DNA of 64,000 nt from Fasciola hepatica (taxonomy: Eukaryota > Platyhelminthes > Trematoda > Plagiorchiida > Fasciolidae), in contig CANUEZ040000151.1 of the NCBI GenBank assembly GCA_948099385.1, positions 5,588,001 through 5,652,000 on the forward strand, read 5' to 3'. The translations under genes were made by a program, and so were the position numbers. Shown here piece by piece: positions 11,976 through 23,882 of this stretch (position 1 is its first letter; each line of letters begins with the position of its first letter). The notes under the pieces were generated by a model. It was not told where the DNA came from, did no database searches, and saw nothing but the letters and a program-made list of their open reading frames with translations.

Positions 11976-13908
11976 GAATAGGTAGTTCATTCGCGCTGCT
12001 AAAGTTGCATTATCAACGGAAATGGTGCAAGCCATGAAAAACGGCGGTTTACCGGGTATCTGCGAGCAGCGAAGTTTTGAATAGGAAGAAAAAGAGATTG
12101 TGTGGAAGTACACTCGGGGGAATTGATGCACGCGAAGAGAATAGAAAACCATAAAGCTGATACAAACCCGGAATGTCGGTTCTGCCGGGGTTCAAGAGAA
12201 CGGATGAGTTATGAAATAAGGAGACGTGAAACCAGTTTTATGAATGAACATTTTTGTACTTTGGTGAATGTGGAAGTAACCAAGGTCCATATGAGGGTAA
12301 GTTAAATTTCAGAATCAGTAACCTGTACCATTCAGAAATGCGAAAGTACAACTGGAGGGTCCTGGGAAAGTGGATGACCAATTTCCAAGCGGACACAAAT
12401 CGAGGGAAAAGCGGTTTACTTCAACAGATACTAAAGTGGAAAATCTCCGCATTGGCTTGGGCAATATTATGCTGTTTCACTGACAAATATATATAAATAT
12501 ATACATATATAGATGTGCATTGACGCATTGAGCCTCAGTGTTATTCGGCGTCAATACTGGTAATGTATGACATTCTATGGGTATAGTTCGTCTGGCGGGG
12601 TGAAGGATATGTGTCGGTCAATCAGTCCAGTGTGGCGAGATATGACAGATGTAAATGACGACTAGTGTATTAGCAGGTTGCGATTGAAACGTTACTTGTG
12701 TTGGCTGTGATGTTGATATCAGCTGGAGTGGTTTTTTGTTAGAAAACCCTAATTAATACGATAGGCAGTTGGGGATATTTTCTGCCGCGTGGCTTGCTTG
12801 CAGTCCCAGGTGATATGAAAGGTCCCACTTGGGTTTTCGTCGGTACGAGTCATAGTGGCATCTTTGGTTATCCAGTTTAGCGACTGAGATAGCGAAAGGC
12901 GACCAACCTGAAATAAATAGGGATTTCAGTCTCGACGTGGTTCCAGCTATGTGTTAGGGTAATATTTGACGACGACAATGATGTACTGGTTAGGTTTACG
13001 TGAATGGGGCAAGGATAAAGTTCCATTTAAGCGGTCAGTGGCACCTACTCCACGTTCTGGGTGGAGTAGGCTCGCCGGGGACTGAGCTATAATGCCGCGG
13101 CCTAGCAAAGTTGCGTCAAACGGTTGGGCCGTTTTGTATGCATTCTAAAGGATTATTGGTTCGCAAGTTGGCGTGACAACGTTGGGATACTAAGAAAAAC
13201 CTAGAGCTTTAGGGTTAAAAGGATCTAGAAATGGCAACCCTTGATCTAGTTTGCTTACGCAGTCTGCAGTTCAGCACGGAGGCAGTAAGGTGGATTTGAA
13301 GGAACAATGAGAGTTAATGGACTGATACCCTGCTAGCATAGCACTATATTTGTTACGGTTCCTTCCAATATAGTGGTTACTCTATATTGAATGGTTCCTG
13401 AGGGGCCCTAAATTGGAAGAAGCTATGGTGGTGTCGGTAATGACGCACTAAAGGAAATTGGTCTCGTGCCGGGAAACGTAGCCGTAAGTTCGTCTATGCA
13501 CCCACTCGATGGTGCTAGTGTGCTGAGATTATACTTGATTAGGAGCAAGAATATCCGATAAAGTGGTGTTTGCATGGCTACCGTGATATCTTTCTCGTCG
13601 TTGGCATATTGCAAAACAGGAAAGCACCCATAAGAGAACTGGTTTGGAGAGCCGTGAGAGGTGGGAACGGGATGGGGCCAAATTTTTGTCAAGGAAGCGA
13701 ACTCTAACAGTCTACATTCAATGCCCACGGTAGGCGGCACCAGGGCCAGCTTCCGTTAGGGAGGCAGCGAGATACACATCCATTGGCATCCAGCTCGTGC
13801 CGCTCCAAGAGTGAACCACACTTTTTAGACTTATTATTATTATTTTTTAGTTTTATCGCAGCCAGTTATCTGGCTGTCAGAGAAGGCGGAGCTGCTTTTT
13901 TGAGTGAC
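11740..13908. mobile_element. 2,169 bp insertion splitting gypsy pol
   Basis: Gypsy pol reads into Leu-Val-Asn at 11,739 and resumes with Phe-Tyr-Arg-Arg at 13,909 in the same frame, so everything between is foreign. The left end is a minus-oriented SINE-like retroposon whose ATT tail touches the break. The right end has a TTATTATTATTATTTTTTAG stretch near 13,834-13,853. Between them no domain is recognisable; a 105-codon frame on minus (13,740-13,423) and short plus frames at 12,102-12,496 show no known motif. The insert length is a multiple of three, which may be chance. I could not find a convincing target-site duplication, so it may be two or more nested events. Confidence 0.8.
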
Positions 13909-14672
13909 TTTTATCGTCGTTTCATATCCCACGCTGCCGAACGTTTGCTTCCATTAACCGAACTACTTCGTGGCAATCCACGTAAGTTGTCGCTTACGGA
14001 TGCCGCACGAGTAACGTTCTCGGAGAATAAAGCGATATTAGCTCCGACCACGCTCCTAATGCACCCAGTTCCGTCCGCCATGCCAAACATAGCGGTGGAG
14101 GCATCCGACTTTGCCATCGCAGCGTTCCTGTAACAATATGTTTCTGGGATCTGGCAGCCATTAGGGTTTTTTTCTCGACGCCTCAGTCCCACGGGAACCA
14201 AATATAGTGCTTTTGATCGCAAACCGCTGGCTGCATATAATGCCGTTAAGCACTCCCGCCATGCAGTCAGGGGTCAATATTTCATCCTCTATACCGACCA
14301 TAAGCCCTTGACGTATGCATTGTATACTAAGTCTGGCCGTTACTCCCCACGAGAAGTCAAAAATTTAGACTATATTTCTCAGTTCACGACTGAACTACGA
14401 CACGGTAAAGGTGAGTCGAACTGCGTTGCAGATGCTTTGTCGCGTATTCAACTTAATGCTATTAAATCTCCGGTTTTAGTCATCCCTACCATAGCTGCAG
14501 CACAGGCACAGGATTCTTCATGTATGGAAGCCGCTCAGTCATCGTCGCTAGAGTGTCAGCCCGTACCTCTGGCCACCAGTGCTGGGACTATACTCTGCGA
14601 CATGTCTACTGGCCTACCTCGACCAGTCGTACCGTTTACATATCGACGTCTCGTGTTCGATACCCTACATGG
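13909..14672 (+). pseudogene. Gypsy RNase H domain
   Basis: This region continues RT in the same frame and forms the RNase H part that would remove the RNA template. It opens with FYRRFISHAAERLLPLTELL (RT end), then NIAVEASDFAIAAF, FFSRRLSPTGTKYSAFDRKP, YFILYTDHKPLTYAL and HGKGESNCVADALSRI. The family carries Asp where the Glu of VEAS stands, and Glu at the first residue after the Arg in FDRKP, where Lys stands here. The later two acidic positions (YTDH and VADAL) are kept. A TAA at about 14,131 interrupts the frame, and it is lost by a 1-nt shift at about 14,672-14,680. Confidence 0.8.
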
Positions 14673-15907
14673 ACTCACATCCAGGCATCGCAGCCAGTCT
14701 CCGATTAGTAGCCGCACGATACTACTGGCCGTCCATAAATAAAGATGTTCGTATGTGGGCAAAACGGTGTCTACAATGTCAACGATCTAAAACGCATAGG
14801 CACGTAGCTTCGCCTATCGGTACTTTTGCTACGCCTGATGCTCGCTTCGATCACATTCACGTAGAAATTGTGGGTCCATTGACCCCATCACACGGATATA
14901 CCTATTTATTAACGTGCATCGATAGATTTTCGAGGTGGCCCGAGGCTATTCCCATCTCTTTCGCCACGGCCGAATCAGTGGCTCGACATTTGATGGAACG
15001 ATGGGTAGCTTTATATGGTTGTCCTTCCACAATCACTACCGATCGAGGGCAACAATTTGAGTCCGATCTATTCTCTTCATCAAATCACATGCTGGGTACG
15101 GAACGCATTCGCACGACCGCGTACCATCCGACATCGAATGGTTTAGTCGAACGTTTTCATCGCCAACTCAAAGCGGCTCTTAGAGCACACGAGAGCCCCG
15201 ACTGGTACGAAACGTTACCGCTAGTTCTGCTTGGTATCAGGACTTGCATAAAGGCAGATGTCTAATGTTCCGCCGCAGAACTTGTCTACGGCACGACATT
15301 ACGACTGCCTGGGGAATTCTTTACGCCACGAGGTACAGATTCACTTGCCGTACAGACTTACATTCACCGTTTGTCTACGTACATGCAAGATCTCGTTCCG
15401 GCGCAGGCTCGAATGCAGCGACGACAGGATTTTGTTCCGACCGAACTCGAAACTTGTTCGCATGTATTCATCCGTGTTGATTCGGTACGGAAACCATTAC
15501 AACAGCCTTACGAAGGTCCATTTCGCGTGATTTCTCATCACGATAGGACCTTTAGGGTTGATCAACACGGTCGCGTCGATACAGCTGGCATCGATCGTCT
15601 CAAAGCTGCGTACGTTGATGATAGCGTGTCGTCCGCTGACATGAGATTCGATGTTAACCCTGCACTACCTGTTGACGACACTTCTGTGTCACGTCAAGGT
15701 CTGCAGTTAGCGCAGCCTGCTACGACTTCGAGTGAGGCTATTATCTCACGTTCAAGTCAGCAGTCCGTTGGCCCCGCTGCGTCCTCGAATGAGAATACTG
15801 TCTCACGTTCAAGTCAGCAGAGCACGCCTACGCACCCGTCCGTGAATGAGGCTCCTGTCTCACGTTCCGGTTGGAAGATCGTTTGCCCAGCACGTTTTCG
15901 CGACTAG
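14673..15907 (+). pseudogene. Gypsy integrase with C-terminal region
   Basis: Integrase would insert the DNA copy into the genome. After the frameshift the frame runs HPGIAASLRLVAARYYWP, WAKRCLQCQRSK (zinc-binding HHCC), FDHIHVEIVGPLTPSHGY, DRFSRWPEAIP, TTDRGQQFES and TSNGLVERFHRQLK. The Glu at 14,864-14,866 stands where the first Asp of the D,D,E triad belongs; the second Asp (in TTDRG) and the Glu (in LVERF) remain. A TAA at about 15,263 breaks the frame just before CSAAELVYGTTLRLPGEFF, which continues in the same frame to the stop at 15,907. The tail contains three imperfect repeats with SRSSQQS-like cores (about residues 108-165 of the last open frame), of unknown role. Confidence 0.85.
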
Positions 15908-16461
15908 GTCAAACACGATCTTAATCATTGCACTTCGCAGTAATAACTTTCGTGTTAATCGTTTCGACACGATTTAACATACTTCATTAGTTATTACTGT
16001 ATTCTAGTCAAGTCCACTGCGGTTGCTACACCAGTTTTCCGTTTCGTTTCGTTTCATGGAACCTCGCCATATGGTATGCTTCGCTGGTCCCACGAAATCT
16101 GGAGAATTTTGGCACCAACGTTTGCATTCTCGATCGACCTTGTCGTTCTCGTTCCTGGCCATTTACGAACTTACCGATTTGGCTTCCGGATATTATATTG
16201 GTTAACGGTTACCCGACGCTGGACGTTATTAGTGCGGCACACCTGGATAACGATTCACGCAACCGATGTCATTAGCAACGAATCTGGTTTACGCTCGACC
16301 ATCACCCCACGGTTCTGCATACCACTGATTTTGCCCGTCGACATCTTACGGCACAGCTATATTCATGTATTTTGCACGCATTCACACCCACGAATACCGT
16401 TTGTATGCCTTCTCCTCCCTGACTTTTTTGAAAGCTATCCGTGCTTTCTAGCAGGGGGTGC
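15908..16461 (+). other. Gypsy 3' untranslated region and polypurine tract
   Basis: No domain is recognisable between the integrase stop and the 3' LTR, although a 138-codon frame is open from 16,076. The last dozen bases, AGCAGGGGGTGC at 16,450-16,461, are a plausible polypurine tract, the primer for plus-strand DNA, because they directly abut the LTR start TGTGGTAACC. Confidence 0.55.
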
Positions 16462-16870
16462 TGTGGTAACCTCGATCGTTCTGAGAAAATGACTGTTTCC
16501 TGGACACCATTTTGGATCTATTTTCTCTACGATCTTTTCTGACGTTTGACATCGACCTCATAGTGTTCTCCGGTTGCGTAAGTTTTACTGGACTGACTTT
16601 CCCGAGGTTTCCGTCGACCTCGTTTTAAGTCACTTTAACTTTCGGTCGCTCGCCGATTGCACACGCTCGCGGTTCGCTTTCTGCACAGCCGTTGCGTTTC
16701 GTTTCGTTTTCCGTTCGGTGTATCTCTCGCATCGGTGCTGTTTCGGTGCCACGATATATAGAACACACCGTGCATCTGTAAATCGACTTGAGTTTTCTCT
16801 ATTCGTCTGATAGATGGGATATCGTTGGTATTTCGCTGCTAGACCCAATAGGGGGCACGTTCACTAGCCG
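16462..16870 (+). repeat. 3' LTR of the gypsy element
   Basis: This copy begins with TGTGGTAACCTCG and matches the 5' LTR without gaps to TAGCCG at 16,870. The three differences in the shared 402 bases are T/C near the start, A/G in the CCCGARGTTTCC segment, and A/G in the run before CACGTTC. The TG start is kept here but not in the 5' copy. The final bases do not form an obvious CA terminus, so the exact right edge could be a few bases earlier (for example after GTTCA). Confidence 0.9.
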
Positions 16871-18680
16871 CTGTCGAACCTCTTTTATGAAGTCTTTGCC
16901 TATTAGTAAAACCCCATCTTTAGCCAGCTACCCAACAAAACTATCACAATGCCTCCTTCCGATAGTCTCAATGGTTCTGTCCATTGGTCCCCCGTTGGCA
17001 AAATTCGGTAACAAAACTATCATCCTCCGATTTCTATCGAGGCACTCATCATAAATCCCATTCGGAACATTCTCCGGACTGCCACTCCCCCGATCTCCCT
17101 ATGATCTTGCATGTTACTTAGGTAGCCTTGAGCCAGCAGAGCTTATACTCGGATCACTATACGGATATAATGATAAGACCAATCGGAAGAGGCTGCTTTC
17201 TACTTCGGATGGCCACGGTTGAAACGTTAACGCAGTTTGGCCGACGCCATACGGAGTACCTTGCATCGCTGGTTACAGTGACGACTATCCTATTAGCCGG
17301 GTTACAACCCTTCACAAAAGCCTCGTCGGACATCTTGGTGGATTTCTGACATCAATCAACACCACAGCATGCCTCATCATCAACTTCCGGTACTCATTCC
17401 AAGTGACTCAGTTCATTTTGCTTTATTGTACCGAAAATAATGACCGGAATTTGGACCACTTCATTACATTCTTAACCTGTTCTCCACATTTGGCCACCGG
17501 AGGCCAACCCAGTCTCGTTTACCCGATGCCCTAACCCTTTGCTGCTAGACGTCAATAGCAACCGAAATCACCCTGGAACTAAGTACCAAGCCACTGTAAT
17601 CAATCATAACTTGGCCGTTAAGTCTTTTATCGCGAGAATAAAAAAGCTCATTACTCCCATCCAATTTTACTTGTCGACTGAGGCCGGACATTCTCCAAAT
17701 GACAGCCGTATTTTTCCCCATTCATCGTGGCTGGGTATTTTGTTGGTCGAGTCTGTAGTATCCTTTGTCTCCGGTAAACTGTTTTTCTAACGACTCTCCT
17801 TTGAAGTCCTCTACTGCGCTTCCAATTACTATTCAAGCTGTTTGCCAAAATACTGCAACTGCCGTAAAGATTTCGCCATCCATTCCATTTTTAAGTGAAT
17901 CTCCGTAAGGCAATGAAGTCGCCTACAAAAAAGAAAGGTCAATCATGTCATCTCATCCGACTCACTCGAGTTCACGATACAGGATTCCTCCACATTTAGC
18001 TACTCAGTAATTATAATAATTCCCTTCAAAAGCCGCCAGCACCACTATTTGCTCTTTGGTATTCCCATGTGTGCTTTATTTTGCTCCCTGGGGGTGATCA
18101 CCTTCCCTCCGGTTTCTTGATATTGATCCTTCAGATATCCAGTCGGTGCATGCTCACTTCTCTTTTTAAGTCGTGGCTCTCTCTGGCTCCCTCTTTCACT
18201 ACCCCACTCTCTTTAGGTTTACTTACTAATAGGCTGTATAGCTAATTCCACGGATCGCCTTGTTCCTTTTTGGACCACCGGATCCGTCTCAGCCGATCTT
18301 CGGCACCCTTTGTGGAACATTGCGCTTCATTCTTGCCTCGCCTTCCTGTTTATGCTTCGATGTTCGCCACCAGTTGCTTCACCGCTCCTCGTGTACCTTG
18401 CAAGTTTGTCATTCTTTACTATCGCTTTTGTGAGCACCCATGCTTTTGGCTCGCTGTCCATAACGTCGTTTTATTTCAGGACCGGTTTTTAGTCGTCACG
18501 CCGACCATTTCCACTCTAGTTCACTAAAACAGTGCCCAGTCCCGCTGCGCTATTGTGCCAATACCGCAGTTGTGCTAAACTTACATTTCAAATTTATTTA
18601 TACACTACTCGGCTGCATGTTTCTGTTTATCTAAGACCATGCATTAGACATGTTTCTTGGCAGCAATCAATAAATATGCC
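16871..18680. other. No recognised gene
   Basis: This is unassigned flanking sequence, pyrimidine-rich on plus toward its right end. Short open frames at 17,128-17,349 and 17,539-17,790 show no motif. The last 300 bases may be a poorly conserved extension of the repeat that starts at about 18,690, because a looser match to 52.2-52.6 kb can be followed. Confidence 0.4.
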
Positions 18681-18689
18681 AATACTACT

Positions 18690-19920
18690 GTTATTATTGT
18701 ACGATTGCCTGCAGGCACACAGCTCTCCAGTTCCATTGCCCTAACTCCGACGGGCATTCATTTTTCGTGCTTTGTGTTCATCCAAAGGCTTACCTTTCCT
18801 AGTGCTTTTTCGAGTTTCATTTGTAGTAAAACGATCTGATCGATTATCTCACCTGTCTTTTCGACCCGTGCTCTCATCTCCTGTTGCGTATAACGCTGGT
18901 CGCAAGCATTTTCTGTGCCTTTACGACTGTTTTGCTTTTCCAAGTCCGGTCGAATGTGAAATCATCTTCACATCGTGATTTTTACTTAGAGTTTTAATTC
19001 TTCTGGTCTGTCATTACCCGATTTCTCTGGATTTCCTTCTGCTCATTTCTCTCCCACAGGGTTCCCCGTCTTAGCTGCTACATATTTCCACCACCAACAG
19101 TCATTACTCCGAGGTTCTTCTTTCCACTTTACGTCTTTATTCGCTCTGCCCTGATCAGCCATTTTTGTTGTCACCGTCTTCTCGCCGAATAATGTAAGTC
19201 CATTTGCTAACCCTTCTCTCATTCTCGCCAGTCACCACAGGTCTCACCTACATCAACCAGATTATTAGATCCTTTTTTACCTGTTCTCTCGGATACTTTC
19301 CTTCGTCCTCTCTCATTTTTGAACTGCTCTTCAGAGCCGTCGTCACTCTGTGCCTCCATAATCGTCTCTAGCTCTCTGCTGATAGATCGCTTTCGCCCGT
19401 CGCGAAAAAAGTTCATCAGGACTTTCGTAAGTTGGTTCCATACCATTCGATTTAACCCAACCTGCCCGTTCCAATCACTGATATTTTTTTCTGGGACTCC
19501 ATCGTTATTGCTCATGTTCCTCTCAAACATATATATATGCACTTATATTCTCTGTGCGTCTTGCAGTTCCTCACCGGCCACTCTTCATGCCAACTGTCAT
19601 GACATGCGCCCCTGCCTTCTACATCCGTTCTTCATGTCTATCGTGTCCAATCATTCCAAGTCACTTTTTGTCATCTGACCGGCTCTTTACGTCCTACGTT
19701 GCTCGCTTCCTGTTTTACAATGAACTTCATGCCCTGTTCGCTGCCCATCTATTGCAGAATACAAATGCTTCATTGCTATCTAATCCCTTGCAGTGCGTCT
19801 TACTCTTTTTCCCATCGTCTTCCGCGACCACAGTGTCTCATACTGACTTCAAGCTCCTCTCATTTACGTCTGTCGGCTTGCCCACGTCTCCTCCTGAGCC
19901 AGTCGGGATTTTCATTCGGT
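18690..19920 (+). repeat. Diverged long dispersed repeat, copy 1
   Basis: This stretch aligns along its length with 52,670-53,940 in the same orientation. Shared blocks include ATTGTACRATTGCCTGCA, CTCACCTGTCTTTTTCG-like, CTCGCYGAATAATGTAAG and a TTCTACRTC segment near the right end. Identity looks moderate (older than the other repeats here). The plus strand is pyrimidine-rich, and neither strand encodes anything recognisable. It could be a non-autonomous element or the non-coding part of a larger unseen one. Confidence 0.7.
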
Positions 19921-20079
19921 TTTGACTCTCAAATTCACCAAGCATTCATTTGAATCTGTCCCTGGGTTCATCTAAATTCCCTACACTTTTCTTTGGTGCC
20001 CACTCTCATCCCACCTTTATTTCCCTTTAGTCTCCCTTCTAAGCCTACCTATCCTAATTTTGTTATGACCACTTCCACA

Positions 20080-20195
20080 TCTTCACGAATTTTGTCTGTC
20101 CATTCTATCGCTTGTAAAAATTTGATCACGCACCTGACATGCTTCAAGAAGCTTCGAAACGAACCATTATTAATATTATTATTATTATTGAGATC
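20080..20195 (+). repeat. SINE-like retroposon end, plus orientation
   Basis: On plus, ATGCTTCAAGAAGCTTCG (about 20,139-20,156, a short hairpin) is followed by AAACGAACCATTATTA and a run of ATT repeats ending at about 20,190. This matches the hairpin, AAAT-rich spacer, CCATTAT and ATT-tail order of the copies at 484, 11,740 and 61,186, but on the opposite strand. No B-box-like sequence was found upstream, so the 5' part may be truncated. Confidence 0.4.
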
Positions 20196-21420
20196 CTTAA
20201 GCATTTTCTATTCGAAACCAGCATCAACACCCTCTGTTGTTACTCCCAGCCTTCTCAGTCAGCCTTCAGTCACACATCATTATGATGTAGTAAACCTGCT
20301 TCAACGTTCATTAAAAGATGGGTACCCACAATCATTCACCCCATCATCTCCTCGGCGAACTATGCATTTTTGCTATTGCTGTACACTTCAGACCTCCGCA
20401 TTTAGTTATCTTTTATTTTCACGTTGTTATTTCTCGACCGACCCAAAATACACCGTTATTTCTCGTCTCACCGTCTGTAAACCTCTGGCTATCCCTTCAA
20501 CACCACTTTTGTTGTCCCCCATCCCTCCGGAGTTGTCGCTCTTTTGCCAAACAACTGATCCCACTCGTATTGAACCTCCTATTTATACTGTCATATAGGC
20601 TGACTGCTTTTATTTTACTCGAAATCCTAAGTGCCAGTCCTGTTTTCATGTCGAAACCACGGGTTTGGTAGCTCTCTTCACCGTCGTCGTATGCTTCGTC
20701 TTTCGGAACCGTCACCCTGACAGTTATCTACTCTCCCCTCCATTACCGCTTCTGCTCTCTATTCGCTTCCGCAATCGCGTTTTACATCGATTCATAGCCA
20801 TTATTCCATTTTCTTCTTGTTACTCTGTAACACACCAGCATTGTTGGAATTAATCCGCGTAATGGTTACCTGCCTCCCTGTTGCTATTTGTTCCATCTCC
20901 GCTCTTGAAATCGCAAGTTCTCTCATTCCGATCCGTTGTACTCTGTACTTGTGCCTGCCTCCGTTGGCCCTTCGCCATCAAGATTTTTACCACCTTATGG
21001 CCATTTGAACCATTACATTTTACCTCTGAGGGTCCACTCTTGTACATCTAACAGTTTTCTATCTATGCGAACGGCAGCGTACAATGACTCTTCGAACCTC
21101 CTTTGGTAAATTATTCTTTTCAGCGGAGCATCGCGAAGCTCCTTCCACTCAGTCTGAATTTCCAGTAGATGTGTTTACCTCCGGTATTGTATATGTAGAT
21201 ACCTTACATCATTAACTATTTCTGACAGCCATCAGCGGAATCAACCGTTCGATTTTGACCCTCAAATTTTCCGGGCACCATACTCACTTTGATCCGTCAA
21301 AACAATCTCATTCAACCCCCTGTATACTCGAGCGCTACTGTCTTGAAGACTCATGTTCCGACATCAACTGGATCAACTGATCCTGCGTTTTACCATGCTT
21401 CGTGCTCATCCAAAATGTGC
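20196..21420. other. No recognised gene; pyrimidine-rich
   Basis: I see no protein domain, RNA gene or terminal repeat here. The plus strand stays rich in C and T. The longest plus frame (19,993-20,598) is probably open by composition only: it is rich in Pro, Ser, Leu and Thr and has no motif. Confidence 0.4.
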
Positions 21421-21424
21421 CATC

Positions 21425-22330
21425 AATAACATTAATAATAATAATAATAATAACAATAATAATAATAATACTGTTACCATGTTCCGGCCAGGGCATCCAT
21501 CTTCAGGAGCCCAAATGACTTGGTTCACTCCGGCCACAGGCCCGCAGGGCAAAATCAGCATTACTTGGTCGTCCGAGCAAGGGTTGTGTAGGGAGTTCGA
21601 TAAAAGTGCACATTTTGGATTTTTGATTGGCCTGGCCCTTGTTGACAACAGAAATCATGCCCTTCTGATGTTGCCATGCTCTCCCAAGCTATCTGTTTGT
21701 TTCGTGCGAGGCAATGAGCGGCAGAAACCACACCGATTTTGTAACTTCCCTCTCTGCCAGAAGTTTTCGTTTTACCATAATAATTGCGTTCCCTAATCCG
21801 TCAGAAGGTGACTTTTGCTTGGTGCTTCGTGAATTAAGCAAACTAATTGGTGCGGGAGGCTTTATATACCACTGATTTATCGACAACCGTCGAAAATTCC
21901 CTATGGCACGCCGCTCCAAAATACTGATTGCATTTCCCGAAGAAGTGACTGATGACATGCTGGCAGAGGAAACTGACGTGAAAATGTACATGTCGAGGAC
22001 ACGAACGCACAATCTTCTGATGGTCCACCCACGGGGGCGTATGAGGATGAAAGACACGGGACAATTGGCTGGCATCTGAGGGCTGTGACAAACTGGCACT
22101 ATTGGCGATGGAACATGAGTCAAAAGCCATCCCGCTTGCTTTATTTCGTCACGCCATTGGACAGAAGGAGCCTCGCATCAATGGTTTTCTTATGATTGTT
22201 ATAAGGACACGCTGACCGCTTGTCCTTTACGCCTAAACCCGGAGCGATAAAGTCTTTGCGTGCGCGCCGGAAAAGTGAGGTTATTTTAATCAAGCAAAGT
22301 AGAAGTCTGGTGGATCATTCGTCTCTTGTG
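21425..22330 (-). repeat. Candidate retroposon with ATT tail, unclassified
   Basis: A TAATAA/AACAAT microsatellite at about 21,434-21,471 is followed on plus by CTGTTACCATGTTCCGGCCAGGGCATCC. Read on minus this is a GC-rich hairpin-like segment, then ATGGTAACAG, then an ATT tail, like a retroposon 3' end. Upstream on minus (to about 22,130) there is a 144-codon open frame without a known domain. The right boundary near 22,330 is a guess made from where the neighbouring gypsy remnant begins. Confidence 0.35.
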
Positions 22331-23106
22331 TTTTCTTTGAGATAGCCGACAAGACCATGTTATTTCCGCATCTGCCTAGAGTAAAGCCTCGCGTGGGATG
22401 GGATGGTGGTTGTATTACTTGACCCCACCGTGAATATGAGATTGCTGAAGATTCTAAACTCACCACCTCTGCGGAGCATCAACGCCTGCCAAAGCAAGAA
22501 AGCTGCCGAAAGAAGCATGGAGGCTTTGAGTGCCTCAGAATCGCGCGGTCTGCATAAGATAACATCGGGGACCCTTAAGGTGCCAAAGACTGATTGTCAT
22601 TCTTGCGGTCAACTACACCTCGCGGGAAAAAACAAATGGCTGGTCTTGAGAAAACTAGTGACGGCACCGAGAAGAGCAACCTCTTTGCAATAAAAAAATT
22701 CTCCAAAAGAGCAGAGGAGAAGAAACGAAATCACCACAGCGCGAGTCAAGGGAATGGGGGTAAATGCTGGCAAAGCAAAAGAGCTTCCTTGCCATAATGG
22801 CGGTGAACGGAGGAGAGGTGGATTTCCATTTGAACTCATGAGTGTCAGTGAACACCATGCTTATGAAAGCCCTGTTTGATATTGCACCAACACCGACACA
22901 GAAGAGGCTGCTCTTTGCAGAAAAGTGACAGTTCAGCCAAGGGGCGAGGAGATTCTGGAAGTCGTCAGTCCGAAGGATGGGCAGCTGTCCCTCATAAACT
23001 CCGCTGCAGTCGATCAGGTTTATGTTTCCGTCCTGGGATGGGAATCTATCAGAAGTATGGGTATGGTGCCATGCAACTGTCATTCGTTCATTCACCATTT
23101 ATCTAA

Positions 23107-23882
23107 TATTTTCGAATGCAGCTTGGGAAAATACTCCTCTGCTTTCGATGGGAAACTGGAAGAGCTTCCGTAGAAGGCACGTGAATCCGCAGAACCTGTG
23201 GGACTACCAACAAGGCGAATTCAGTACGCAGTTAGATAATGATTTAAGCTCGAGTTGGACGTTCCTCTATCGAAAGATGTCGTGGCCAATGCTGATGAAC
23301 CGACAGGTTGGTTGAGTCAAATAGTGATCATAACGAAAGCTTCCAGGGAACTTTACTTTTGCATTCGTGCAAAACCACTGACCAAAGCATTGGGGCCGGG
23401 GTGCCTTTCCTCACCTATTTTTGGTGATATCCTTTCCGAATTATCAAAAGCAAGTTGCTTTACGAAGGTTGATCTGGCTTCAGTCTGCCTGCCGTTAAGA
23501 GTAGGTGGAGCTTTGAGTTCTTTGGCTACCTTTGGCAGGTACCGCTGGAATAGACTGGATTTTGGCCTGAAGGCTCCGAAGGAAATATTCCAGAAAAAGA
23601 CCTCCCAAGCAGTGGAAGAATTGTCTAAGGTACTCTGCGTAACATGTGATTTTATTTTCAGCCAAAATTTTGGTAATCACAACACAAGGTTTGATTCTTT
23701 CCTGCGACGATGATAAGATCAAACTGAGACGACAGAAGTCGACGTTTTGTCGAACAGCAGTCTAACTCCACTTCCACACTACCCCAGGCGCATTGATGGG
23801 ACCCGATCCGGAAAAGGAGAGCGCGATTGTAGACAGGCTAGTGCCAGTCGATACGAAAGCGTTTGACATTCTAAGGGGCTGA
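23107..23882 (+). pseudogene. Gypsy-type reverse transcriptase remnant
   Basis: Starting at SNIFECSLGKYSSAF (the segment that precedes RT), the remnant continues with EPTGWLSQIVIITK, ILSELSKASCFTKVDLASV (the first catalytic Asp is present) and FGRYRWNRLDFGLKAPKEIF. It then reads LCVTCDFIFSQN, where the YxDD pair has become TCDF. In another frame it ends with MGPDPEKESAIVDRLVPVD, matching the RT-RNase H connection of gypsy elements. Stops and frame changes lie between the blocks. The enzyme would have made element cDNA, but no active site remains. Confidence 0.75.

Larger units (their letters stand above)
10248..16870 (+). mobile_element. Ty3/gypsy LTR retrotransposon, CsRn1-like, defective
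   Basis: Two nearly identical 409 bp LTRs enclose RT, RNase H and integrase in the Ty3/gypsy order on plus. The CsRn1-like assignment rests on the wording of several pol segments (AFLGLVN before FYRRFISHAAE, YTDHKPLTYAL, CSAAELVYGTTLRLPGEFF); it is from memory and would need a tree. Only about 280 bp separates the 5' LTR from RT, so gag and protease are missing. A 2,169 bp insertion splits pol at 11,740-13,908. A 1-nt frameshift lies near 14,675, and stops lie at about 14,131 and 15,263. Residues that should be catalytic are replaced in RT, RNase H and integrase. The element cannot move on its own and could only have been copied by proteins supplied elsewhere. A target-site duplication is not obvious. 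Confidence 0.9.

Noticed and set aside
19993..20598. 201-codon plus frame
   Set aside because: Composition is that of pyrimidine-rich DNA (Ser, Pro, Leu, Thr), with no motif, and an ATT microsatellite is translated within it.
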